From assembly GCA_007118195.1 (NCBI GenBank), contig SKSA01000361.1, positions 1-5,483 on the forward strand: a stretch of 5,483 nt of DNA. The letters run 5' to 3'. Positions 1 through 5,483 of the stretch are shown piece after piece. The stretch comes from Anaerobacillus sp. (GTDB lineage: Bacteria > Bacillota > Bacilli > Bacillales > Anaerobacillaceae). Each line of letters starts with the position of its first letter. Within the stretch, counting starts at the first letter, position 1. Position numbers and translations under genes: made by a program. The notes under the pieces were generated by a model. It ran no database searches and was not told where the DNA came from. It was given only the letters and a program-made list of their open reading frames with translations.

Positions 1-20
1 TCAGACGTCATACTTAAAAA

Positions 21-35
21 AATTTGTTGAATTTT
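21..35 (+). promoter_or_regulatory. Weak CodY-box-like sequence
   Basis: Positions 21-35 match 11 of 15 bases of the CodY consensus AATTTTCWGAAAATT. The site lies just upstream of the candidate -35 element. CodY represses the equivalent nup operon in B. subtilis, which makes the match plausible. Four mismatches in AT-rich DNA remain weak evidence. Confidence 0.2.
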
Positions 36-53
36 GTTTAATATTTAACCATA

Positions 54-81
54 TTGGAAATTGTAAGCATGACACTAAAAT
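54..81 (+). promoter_or_regulatory. Candidate sigma-A promoter of the transporter operon
   Basis: TTGGAA at 54-59 and TAAAAT at 76-81 are separated by 16 bases, close to the sigma-A consensus. Transcription would begin near position 88 and leave a short leader just before the ribosome site at 94-101. The leader is too short for a purine riboswitch, and none is visible. The region is AT-rich, so chance matches are common, and a promoter upstream of the window cannot be excluded. Confidence 0.4.
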
Positions 82-109
82 ATCACGAATATGAAGGGGG
101 AAAAGAAAA

Positions 110-1222
110 ATGAAAAACAGAAAATTTTCAATACTTATGATCCTTGCACTTGCACTAGGAATGTTACTAGCTGCATGTGGACCAGCAGCAGATCCTGAGC
201 CAGATCAAGCGCCAGCTGATGATACTACTGGTGAAGAGCAACAAGATGATGCAGCGGTAGAAGAAACTGATTTCTCTGTAAGAATGGTTACTGACGTAGG
301 TGGAGTTGACGATAAGTCATTTAACGAATCAGCTTGGGAAGGATTGCAACAATTTGAAGCAGATTTTGGTGCTCAAGTTGGATACTTACAATCTGGTGAT
401 GCGGCAGACTATCAACCCAACTTAAACAGACTTGTTCGTGAAGGAAATGATCTAGTTTTAGCGATTGGTTTCTTAATGGGTGATGACGTACAAGCCATTG
501 CACAGCAACAACCAGACGCCCAACTTGGAATTGTTGACATGGTTGTCACAGATGACGATGGAAACTTTTTAGACAATGTCACAAATATCACGTTTAAAGA
601 GCATGAAGGATCTTTCTTAGTAGGTGTGGTAGCTGGCCTACAAACAGAAACGAACCAGGTTGGCTTCATTGGTGGAGTTGATAGCGCTTTAATTAAGAAA
701 TTTGAAAATGGATTTAAAGCCGGTGTAAAAGCGGTAAATCCAGATGCTGAAATTTTCGTTCAATATGCAGAATCATTTAACGATGCAAGTCGTGGACAAG
801 CGATTGCTGGTACGATGTATCAACAAGGTGCAGATATTATTTATCACGCAGCTGGTGGTACGGGGAACGGATTATTTACAGAAGCGAAAGAACGTAGTCG
901 TGCTGGAGAAAATGTTTGGGCCATCGGTGTTGATAGAGACCAACATGATGAAGGAATGCCTGAAAATGTAACGTTAACATCAATGATCAAACGTGTTGAC
1001 CAAGCAGTTTATCAAGTGGCTGAAAGAACGATGAACGGTGATTTCCCTGGTGGAGAAATTGTTGAATTCGGTCTTGAAGAAGAAGGTGTCGGAATTGCAC
1101 CTACGACAGAAAATGTAACCGAAGAGAGCTTACAAGCGGTTGAAGATTATAAAACAAGAATCCTTGACGGTGAAATTCAAGTTCCAGCAACGGATGATGA
1201 TTACGAAGCGTTCATTGAATAA
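110..1222 (+). CDS. nupN: BMP-family nucleoside-binding lipoprotein of ABC importer
   Basis: This is the extracellular substrate-binding component of a nucleoside ABC importer. The 370-residue product opens with a lipoprotein signal peptide: basic MKNRK, a hydrophobic core at about 6-22, and a lipobox LAAC with the lipidated Cys at 23. Residues 24-54 form a linker with 12 Asp/Glu and no Lys/Arg. The BMP domain (PF02608, PnrA/BmpA/TmpC type) spans about 55-350. It shows the hallmark DKSFN at 68-72 followed by SAWEGL, GIVDM around Asp143, GVDRDQ at 273-278 and SMIKRVDQAV at 291-300. In this family the conserved Asp, Asn and Lys residues of such motifs contact the nucleoside; assigning them here is inference. 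The start is supported by AAGGGGGA at 94-101, 8 bases upstream. It is the first gene of the operon and is followed by a hairpin-rich gap before the ATPase. The family and role are secure. Guanosine as the preferred ligand is inferred from B. subtilis NupN (YufN). Confidence 0.95.
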   Translation: MKNRKFSILMILALALGMLLAACGPAADPEPDQAPADDTTGEEQQDDAAVEETDFSVRMVTDVGGVDDKSFNESAWEGLQQFEADFGAQVGYLQSGDAADYQPNLNRLVREGNDLVLAIGFLMGDDVQAIAQQQPDAQLGIVDMVVTDDDGNFLDNVTNITFKEHEGSFLVGVVAGLQTETNQVGFIGGVDSALIKKFENGFKAGVKAVNPDAEIFVQYAESFNDASRGQAIAGTMYQQGADIIYHAAGGTGNGLFTEAKERSRAGENVWAIGVDRDQHDEGMPENVTLTSMIKRVDQAVYQVAERTMNGDFPGGEIVEFGLEEEGVGIAPTTENVTEESLQAVEDYKTRILDGEIQVPATDDDYEAFIE

Positions 1223-1241
1223 TTAAAAAAGAATGGCATAT

Positions 1242-1270
1242 ACAAAGGCTAGTTACATACTAGCCTTTGT
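1242..1270 (+). terminator. Intercistronic hairpin after lipoprotein gene (partial terminator or mRNA stabiliser)
   Basis: ACAAAGGCTAG at 1242-1252 pairs perfectly with CTAGCCTTTGT at 1260-1270, giving an 11-bp stem and a 7-base loop. It starts 19 bases after the lipoprotein stop codon. The following tract, TAATTAAAAT, is a poor U-run, so complete termination is unlikely. Partial termination, or protection of the upstream message from 3' decay, would give more binding protein than membrane complex, a common arrangement in ABC importer operons. Confidence 0.7.
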
Positions 1271-1278
1271 TAATTAAA

Positions 1279-1296
1279 ATGATGGAAGACCGTCAT
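1279..1296 (+). other. Second, shorter intercistronic hairpin
   Basis: ATGATGG at 1279-1285 can pair with CCGTCAT at 1290-1296 around a 4-base AAGA loop, giving 7 bp including one G-U pair. It lies 8 bases after the first hairpin and is followed by GGTTTTG at 1300-1306, a weak T-tract. It may add to attenuation or be incidental. Confidence 0.4.
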
Positions 1297-1306
1297 AATG
1301 GTTTTG

Positions 1307-1312
1307 TATAAT
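1307..1312 (+). promoter_or_regulatory. Isolated TATAAT, possible weak internal promoter
   Basis: A perfect -10 hexamer stands 60 bases before the preferred TTG start of the ATPase gene. No acceptable -35 lies at 16-18 bases (the sequence there is around GGAAGA), and there is no proper TGn extension. It could give low-level expression of the ATPase and permeases independent of the first promoter, but may be chance in AT-rich DNA. Confidence 0.2.
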
Positions 1313-1358
1313 ATTCGAGTAATAAGTTAATTAAAAAAATAATAATGCAATTTACGTT

Positions 1359-1363
1359 AGGAG
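1359..1363 (+). promoter_or_regulatory. Ribosome binding site that selects the TTG start of the ATPase gene
   Basis: AGGAG lies 8 bases upstream of TTG at 1372, the ideal distance. The in-frame ATG at 1345 is preceded only by A/T-rich sequence with no Shine-Dalgarno motif, and the AGGAG would fall inside its coding region. This decides the start in favour of TTG. Confidence 0.8.
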
Positions 1364-1371
1364 TGTTCCGT

Positions 1372-2901
1372 TTGAATAACGTGATTGAAATGAATAATAT
1401 CCGGAAGGAATTTCCGGGAATTGTTGCAAATGATAACATCACACTCCAGCTACGCCAAGGTGAAATTCATGCCCTATTAGGAGAAAACGGAGCTGGAAAA
1501 TCGACATTAATGAATATTTTGTTCGGGCTTTATCAACCAACAAAAGGTGAGATAAAGGTACGAGGAAAAAAAGTAGATATTACTGACCCAAATGTTGCTA
1601 ATGAGTTAGGCATTGGGATGGTTCATCAGCATTTTATGCTTGTGGACAAGTTTACAGTGGCTGAAAATATCATTTTAGGAAGCGAACCTACAAAATCTGG
1701 GAAAATTGATATTAGGAAAGCAGAAAAAGATGTATTAGAACTCTCTGAACGATACGGCTTAAAAGTCGATCCGAAAGCAAAGATTGAAGATATTTCTGTA
1801 GGGATGCAACAGCGTGTTGAAATTGTAAAAACGTTATATCGTGGTGCAGAAATTTTAATTTTTGATGAGCCAACGGCTGCTCTTACGCCACAAGAGATTA
1901 ATGAACTTATACAAATTATGAAAGCGCTTGTAAAAGAAGGAAAATCCATCATTTTGATTACACATAAATTAAAGGAAATTATGGCCGTTTGTGATCGTTG
2001 TACCGTCATTCGTCGTGGTAAAGGAATTGGCACTGTTGAAGTAGCAGAATCAAACCCAGATTCTCTTGCTGCTATGATGGTTGGTCGAGAAGTTAATTTC
2101 ACTGTAGAGCGTGAGAAAGCAAAGCCGAAAGAAGCGGTTTTAAATATTAACGATTTACTTGTCAAAGACACAAGGAATGTCCCGGTCGTCAATGGACTCA
2201 ACCTCGAAGTGAAAGCAGGCGAAATTTTAGGGATTGCCGGAGTAGATGGAAACGGACAGTCGGAATTAATTGAAGCGATCACAGGACTTAGAAAAATTGA
2301 CAGTGGAAAAATAACGTTAAATGACAAAGATTTAACGAGACTCAAGACGAGAAAAATTACAGAATCAGGGATTGCTCACATCCCACAAGACCGTCACAAA
2401 CATGGTCTCGTGCTCGACTTTTCCGTAGCTGAAAATATTGTTTTACAAACATATTACCAAAAACCTTATTCAAAAAATAAGGTAATGAATTTCCCGGCTA
2501 TTTTTAAAAAGTCAAAAGAATTGATTGAGGAATACGATGTTCGCACACCGTCTGAACACACACAAGCACGTGCACTATCAGGTGGGAACCAACAAAAAGC
2601 AATTATTGCAAGGGAAATCGATCGTTCTCCTGATCTACTTATTGCTGCTCAGCCAACACGTGGATTAGACGTAGGAGCGATTGAATTTATTCATCGGAAA
2701 CTGATCGAAGAGCGAGATAAGGGAAGAGCGGTTTTACTCATCTCTTTAGAATTAGATGAAGTTTTAAACGTTAGTGATCGAATAGCGGTTATTTATGAAG
2801 GCAAAATTGTCGCAGTTGTCGATCCAAGCGAAACAGACGAAAAAGAATTAGGCTTATTAATGGCTGGTGGGAAAAGTAAGAAAGTAGGTGAAGCACAATG
2901 A
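1372..2901 (+). CDS. nupO: Nucleoside ABC importer ATP-binding protein, two fused ABC domains
   Basis: This is the cytoplasmic ATPase that energises the importer. Starting at TTG it has 509 residues, the usual size for this RbsA/YufO-like family, and its N terminus (NNVIEMNNIRKEFPG) matches where relatives begin. An ATG at 1345 would add 9 residues but lacks a ribosome site. The first ABC domain (about 4-240) has Walker A GENGAGKST at 37-45, Q-loop Gln86, signature SVGMQQ at 142-147, Walker B ILIFDEP with Asp165-Glu166 and H-loop His198. The second (about 258-500) has a degenerate Walker A, GVDGNGQSE at 290-298, with Gln296 in place of Lys. It keeps a good signature LSGGNQQ at 402-408, but its Walker B is LLIAAQP with Ala426-Gln427 in place of Asp-Glu. 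Only one of the two composite ATP sites should therefore hydrolyse ATP well; as I recall, the same residues occur in B. subtilis YufO, so this is family-typical rather than decay. The 3' end overlaps the next gene by ATGA. Confidence 0.95.
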   Translation: MNNVIEMNNIRKEFPGIVANDNITLQLRQGEIHALLGENGAGKSTLMNILFGLYQPTKGEIKVRGKKVDITDPNVANELGIGMVHQHFMLVDKFTVAENIILGSEPTKSGKIDIRKAEKDVLELSERYGLKVDPKAKIEDISVGMQQRVEIVKTLYRGAEILIFDEPTAALTPQEINELIQIMKALVKEGKSIILITHKLKEIMAVCDRCTVIRRGKGIGTVEVAESNPDSLAAMMVGREVNFTVEREKAKPKEAVLNINDLLVKDTRNVPVVNGLNLEVKAGEILGIAGVDGNGQSELIEAITGLRKIDSGKITLNDKDLTRLKTRKITESGIAHIPQDRHKHGLVLDFSVAENIVLQTYYQKPYSKNKVMNFPAIFKKSKELIEEYDVRTPSEHTQARALSGGNQQKAIIAREIDRSPDLLIAAQPTRGLDVGAIEFIHRKLIEERDKGRAVLLISLELDEVLNVSDRIAVIYEGKIVAVVDPSETDEKELGLLMAGGKSKKVGEAQ

Positions 2902-3956
2902 TTCATAAGTGGTTAACTGGTAAAGCTACCAATATTTTAATTCCTATAATCGCCGTTTTCTTAGGGATTCTTGTTGGTGCAATCATTATGCTATTCATCG
3001 GCCAAAACCCTTTTACTGGCTACGCAGCTCTTATAAATGGAGCTTTTGGTGATATTTATTATTTCGGTGAAATGCTCAGAATGATGACACCACTCATTTT
3101 AGCCGGTCTCGCTGTCGCGTTTGCTTTTAGAACTGGGCTATTCAATATTGGGGTTGAAGGACAATTAATTGTTGGATGGTTGGCTTCTGTTTGGGTAGGT
3201 GTTGCGGTCGAAGCGCCGATGTTTATCCACTTACCGTTATCAATTGCTGCAGGTGCTATAGCAGGTGCGTTATGGGGGTTCATTCCAGGGTTTCTAAAAG
3301 CACGTTTTTACGTACATGAAGTAATTGTAACGATAATGATGAACTATGTGGCACTTTATACTGCCAACCACCTTATCCGTACATACCTTTTAGTTCCTGG
3401 TGAACGTACTGAAAGAATTAGTACAACAGCTTCATTGGCGTCACCATTTTTACAATCATTAACTGATTTTTCACGTTTACATTACGGCTTTTTCTTAGCT
3501 ATTTTTGCTTGTGTCGTTCTTTGGTTTGTCTTATGGAAAACGACTTTAGGATACGAACTTCGTGCAGTTGGTTATAATAAACATGCCTCACACTATGCTG
3601 GAATGAATGTAAATACGAATATTATCTTAGCGATGGTTATTTCCGGAGGTTTTGCTGGAGTTGCGGGTGCGATGGAAGGCTTAGGAACGTACGGATATAT
3701 GTCGATCCTATCAGGCTTTACCGGAACTGGCTTTGACGGAATAGCAGTAGCACTACTAGGTGCAAATACTTCTATTGGTGTATTTTTAGCAGCCGCATTA
3801 TTTGGCGCCTTAAAGATCGGTGCACCAAATATGCAATCAGCAGCTGGGATTCCGCCAGAATTAGTGGATATCGTCATTGCATTAATTATTTTCTTTGTAG
3901 CGTCTAGCTATTTAATTCGACTCGTTATTAACCGGCTCCAAAAGGAGGGAAAATAA
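2898..3956 (+). CDS. nupP: Nucleoside ABC importer permease, NupP/YufP type
   Basis: This is one of two membrane subunits that form the translocation path. The 352-residue product belongs to the BPD_transp_2 family (PF02653), as in ribose and branched-chain amino acid importers. Hydrophobic segments are visible at about 13-34, 65-77, 88-104, 112-131, 141-160, 196-213, 242-262, 280-305 and 322-344. The family motif FRTGLFNIGVEGQLIVG is at 77-93. The cytoplasmic loop TTLGYELRAVGYNKHASHYAG (about 215-235) is the likely coupling region that contacts the ATPase. The ATG overlaps the ATPase stop codon (ATGA at 2898-2901), and AGGTG at 2886-2890 sits 7 bases upstream, so translation is probably coupled. 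The protein is intact. It is the longer of the two permeases, with an extra loop at about 165-195. Confidence 0.94.
   Translation: MIHKWLTGKATNILIPIIAVFLGILVGAIIMLFIGQNPFTGYAALINGAFGDIYYFGEMLRMMTPLILAGLAVAFAFRTGLFNIGVEGQLIVGWLASVWVGVAVEAPMFIHLPLSIAAGAIAGALWGFIPGFLKARFYVHEVIVTIMMNYVALYTANHLIRTYLLVPGERTERISTTASLASPFLQSLTDFSRLHYGFFLAIFACVVLWFVLWKTTLGYELRAVGYNKHASHYAGMNVNTNIILAMVISGGFAGVAGAMEGLGTYGYMSILSGFTGTGFDGIAVALLGANTSIGVFLAAALFGALKIGAPNMQSAAGIPPELVDIVIALIIFFVASSYLIRLVINRLQKEGK
3941..3949 (+). promoter_or_regulatory. Consensus Shine-Dalgarno for the second permease, inside the first permease gene
   Basis: AAAGGAGGG is a full anti-16S match embedded in the last codons of the upstream permease (Gln-Lys-Glu-Gly-Lys-stop). 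It lies 7 bases before the ATG at 3957, which directly follows the TAA. It should give strong translation independent of read-through by upstream ribosomes. Confidence 0.85.
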
Positions 3957-4919
3957 ATGGGTTTCTTTGATATTTTAGCTTTAGTTATCCCTGCGACCAT
4001 TTTTTTAGCAGCACCACTCATTTTTACCGCTCTCGGTGGTCTTTTTAGTGAGAGGTCGGGTGTTGTAAATATCGGTCTAGAAGGGTTAATGGTCATCGGT
4101 GCATTTACGGGAATCTTAACGACACTTTATCTAGAAGGTTTTGGATTTGGTGTTTGGTCTCCTTGGCTTTCATTAATTGCTGCCGTTGTCATCGGTGCAT
4201 TATTTTCACTACTCCATGCGGTGGCTTCCATTACGTTAAAAGCAGATCAAATCGTAAGTGGGGTTGCTTTAAACTTTTTAGCTGTGGGTCTTTCAGTCTT
4301 TTTAGTAAGAAACATTTTCGGAAAAGGACAAACGGATTATGTTGCACATCGGATTTCTAGAGAGAATATTCCTGTTTTACAAGACATCCCAATTATTGGT
4401 CCATTGTTTTTCGAAAGAGTGTATTACACATCGTTTATTGCAATTGCAGCAGCGTTCATCGTATGGTATGTCGTATTTTATACACCGTTCGGTTTACGGC
4501 TACGTTCAGTAGGTGAACATCCGATGGCTGCCGATACGATGGGGATCAAAGTAAATCGGATGCGTTATATCGGTGTTATGCTCAGTGGTGCGTTTGCTGG
4601 TATGGGTGGGGCTGTATTTGCCTTAACAACCGCCGGTAACTTTGCTGGAAACACCATTGTCGGTCAAGGATTTATGGCCTTAGCGGCTTTAATCTTTGGT
4701 AAATGGCATCCACTTGGAGCATTTGGTGCGGCGATCTTTTTCGGATTGGCTCAGTCCCTTAGTATTACAGGACAATCCATCCCGTTACTTGCCAATGTGC
4801 CACAAGTATATTTATTAATAGCGCCATACGTCTTAACAATTCTTGCTTTAGCAGGCTTTGTCGGAAAAGCAGAAGCTCCTAAAGCGATCGGAAAACCGTA
4901 TGAAAAAGGAAGTAGATAA
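3957..4919 (+). CDS. nupQ: Nucleoside ABC importer permease, NupQ/YufQ type
   Basis: This is the second membrane subunit (PF02653), paralogous to the preceding permease and expected to pair with it. The 320-residue product has hydrophobic stretches at about 5-28, 38-57, 68-92, 97-118, 156-175, 203-225, 236-266 and 283-303. The shared motif appears as ERSGVVNIGLEGLMVIG at 32-48, matching positions 77-93 of its partner. The likely ATPase-coupling loop TPFGLRLRSVGEHPMAADTMG lies at about 176-196. The C terminus is a short basic tail (KPYEKGSR). The gene begins directly after the partner's stop codon, with a consensus ribosome site, and is the last gene of the operon before a strong terminator. 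It is full length, with no missing segments. Confidence 0.94.
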   Translation: MGFFDILALVIPATIFLAAPLIFTALGGLFSERSGVVNIGLEGLMVIGAFTGILTTLYLEGFGFGVWSPWLSLIAAVVIGALFSLLHAVASITLKADQIVSGVALNFLAVGLSVFLVRNIFGKGQTDYVAHRISRENIPVLQDIPIIGPLFFERVYYTSFIAIAAAFIVWYVVFYTPFGLRLRSVGEHPMAADTMGIKVNRMRYIGVMLSGAFAGMGGAVFALTTAGNFAGNTIVGQGFMALAALIFGKWHPLGAFGAAIFFGLAQSLSITGQSIPLLANVPQVYLLIAPYVLTILALAGFVGKAEAPKAIGKPYEKGSR

Positions 4920-4921
4920 GT

Positions 4922-4979
4922 AAAAAACTTCGGGCGTCATGTAGGCATATCTGCCTCCTTGATGCCCGTTTTCCTTTTT
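4922..4979 (+). terminator. Intrinsic terminator closing the transporter operon
   Basis: CGGGCGTCA at 4931-4939 pairs with TGATGCCCG at 4960-4968 (9 bp, one G-U). The arm carries an inner hairpin in which AGGCA at 4943-4947 pairs with TGCCT at 4952-4956. A T-rich tail, TTTTCCTTTTT, follows at 4969-4979. The A-run at 4923-4927 on the other side means the structure could also stop transcription arriving from the right on the minus strand. Confidence 0.9.
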
Positions 4980-5199
4980 GCAGCGACTATAGAATACGAA
5001 CACTAATGCCTCTAGGCAAAGTATCTCACTTTTTTTACATAGTTCCAAAAGAATGGTGCTATTTTCTTATGCGGGGCAAAGAGAAACAAGGTACAATAGA
5101 AGATGTTACAAAAAACATTACTTTTGTCGTGTTCTTTCGTAATACGCTAGTTTAAAAATATACTTTTATACTACAATGTACTTTAAAGGGTGAGTTACT
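4980..5199. other. Intergenic region with weak promoter candidates
   Basis: No convincing gene is seen. TGCCTctAGGCA at 5007-5018 is a short palindrome. Possible -10 elements for the downstream gene are TACAAT at 5092-5097, TATACT at 5159-5164 and TATACT/TACAAT at 5167-5177, but none has a good -35 at the right distance. A separate promoter must be somewhere here if the terminator is efficient. Confidence 0.4.
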
Positions 5200-5483
5200 A
5201 TGTCTGAAGATTTAAAACCACTTTATGATAAAAAGGTAAAATGTCCTATTTGTTCCAACTCTTTTTCGACGAAAAAAATTCGTTCAAGGTTTATAAGGGT
5301 TGAAAAAATTGACGCTGATTTTTTTACCCATTATAAAGATCAGGAATTAAATCCAATCCTATATGAAGTTAATGTATGCCCTAAATGTGGTTATGCTTTT
5401 GCAGATACTTTTTCTAGTTCTTTTTCAGCTAATGCGTTACAACAGATAAAAAGTCAAATAAGCGCTAATTGGAAAGAACGAGA
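5200..5483 (+). CDS. DUF2225 family protein, N-terminal part (cut by window end)
   Basis: The first 94 codons are open to the window edge. The product starts MSEDLKPLYDKKVKCPIC and matches the N-terminal pattern of the DUF2225 proteins common in Bacilli and Clostridia. It has CPIC at 15-18 and CPKC at 60-63, separated by a basic RSRFIRVEK segment and the typical NPILYEVNVCPKCGYAF stretch. The two CxxC pairs suggest a zinc-ribbon-like fold that binds one metal ion; this is inference. Family function is unknown. No signal peptide is present, so it should be cytoplasmic. The ATG is supported by AAAGGGTGA at 5185-5193, 6-7 bases upstream. It lies beyond a strong terminator and has no evident link to nucleoside import. 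Full members are usually well over 200 residues, so most of the protein lies outside the window. Confidence 0.82.
   Translation, partial: MSEDLKPLYDKKVKCPICSNSFSTKKIRSRFIRVEKIDADFFTHYKDQELNPILYEVNVCPKCGYAFADTFSSSFSANALQQIKSQISANWKER

Noticed and set aside
1..109. Purine riboswitch upstream of the operon
   Set aside because: Such switches precede some purine transport genes, but the visible leader is short and AT-rich and lacks the paired P1-P3 arms or a terminator. Only sequence left of the window could hold one.
744..971. 75-codon + strand open frame inside the lipoprotein gene
   Set aside because: It is an out-of-frame overlap with the conserved BMP domain, and its translation resembles no known family.
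1626..2345. 239-codon open frame on the minus strand
   Set aside because: It lies wholly inside the ATPase gene, which has clear ABC motifs. The translation is Ser/Ile-rich with no recognisable domain, and it has the look of an antisense shadow.
4154..4360. 68-codon + strand open frame inside the second permease
   Set aside because: It is out of frame within a conserved membrane protein gene; the Cys-rich translation has no support.
4943..5018. Repeated AGGCA/TGCCT arms in the terminator and in the palindrome at 5007-5018, suggesting alternative RNA pairing
   Set aside because: The arms are only 5 bp and the second copy lies after the terminator tail, so a switch is unlikely; probably coincidence.
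4848..5048. 66-codon minus-strand open frame across the terminator
   Set aside because: It would run through the terminator hairpin and into the end of the second permease gene. The Cys/Phe-rich product is not recognisable and no good ribosome site was seen.

Overview
The window carries one complete four-gene operon for a BMP-type (basic membrane protein) nucleoside ABC importer, all on the + strand, followed by the first part of a second, separate gene. The AT-rich base composition, strong AAAGGAGG-type ribosome sites, a TTG start and close resemblance to Bacillus subtilis NupNOPQ (formerly YufNOPQ) point to a Bacillaceae-type Firmicute. The very acidic linker of the binding lipoprotein would suit an alkaliphilic or halophilic member, but that is only a hint.

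Layout: 1-109 is an upstream region with a plausible sigma-A promoter and a weak CodY-like box. 110-1222 encodes the nucleoside-binding lipoprotein (nupN/bmpA-like). 1223-1371 is a structured gap with a perfect 11-bp hairpin, a second shorter hairpin and an isolated TATAAT. 1372-2901 encodes the double-domain ATPase (nupO-like), most likely starting at a TTG codon. 2898-3956 and 3957-4919 encode the two permeases (nupP- and nupQ-like); the first overlaps the ATPase by 4 bp and the second follows with no gap. A strong intrinsic terminator closes the operon at about 4922-4979. The remaining 4980-5199 holds only weak promoter candidates, and at 5200 a DUF2225 protein begins and runs off the window.

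How the parts work together: the lipoprotein captures nucleosides outside the membrane and passes them to the NupP/NupQ permease pair, which is driven by the NupO ATPase. In B. subtilis the equivalent system takes up guanosine and is repressed by CodY. The hairpins after the lipoprotein gene probably let the binding protein be made in excess over the membrane complex. The DUF2225 gene appears unrelated and independently transcribed.

I see no mobile element, CRISPR array, RNA gene or clearly undescribed system. The window looks like an ordinary conserved transport locus; the points of most interest are the intergenic RNA structure, the start of the ATPase gene and the degenerate second nucleotide site.
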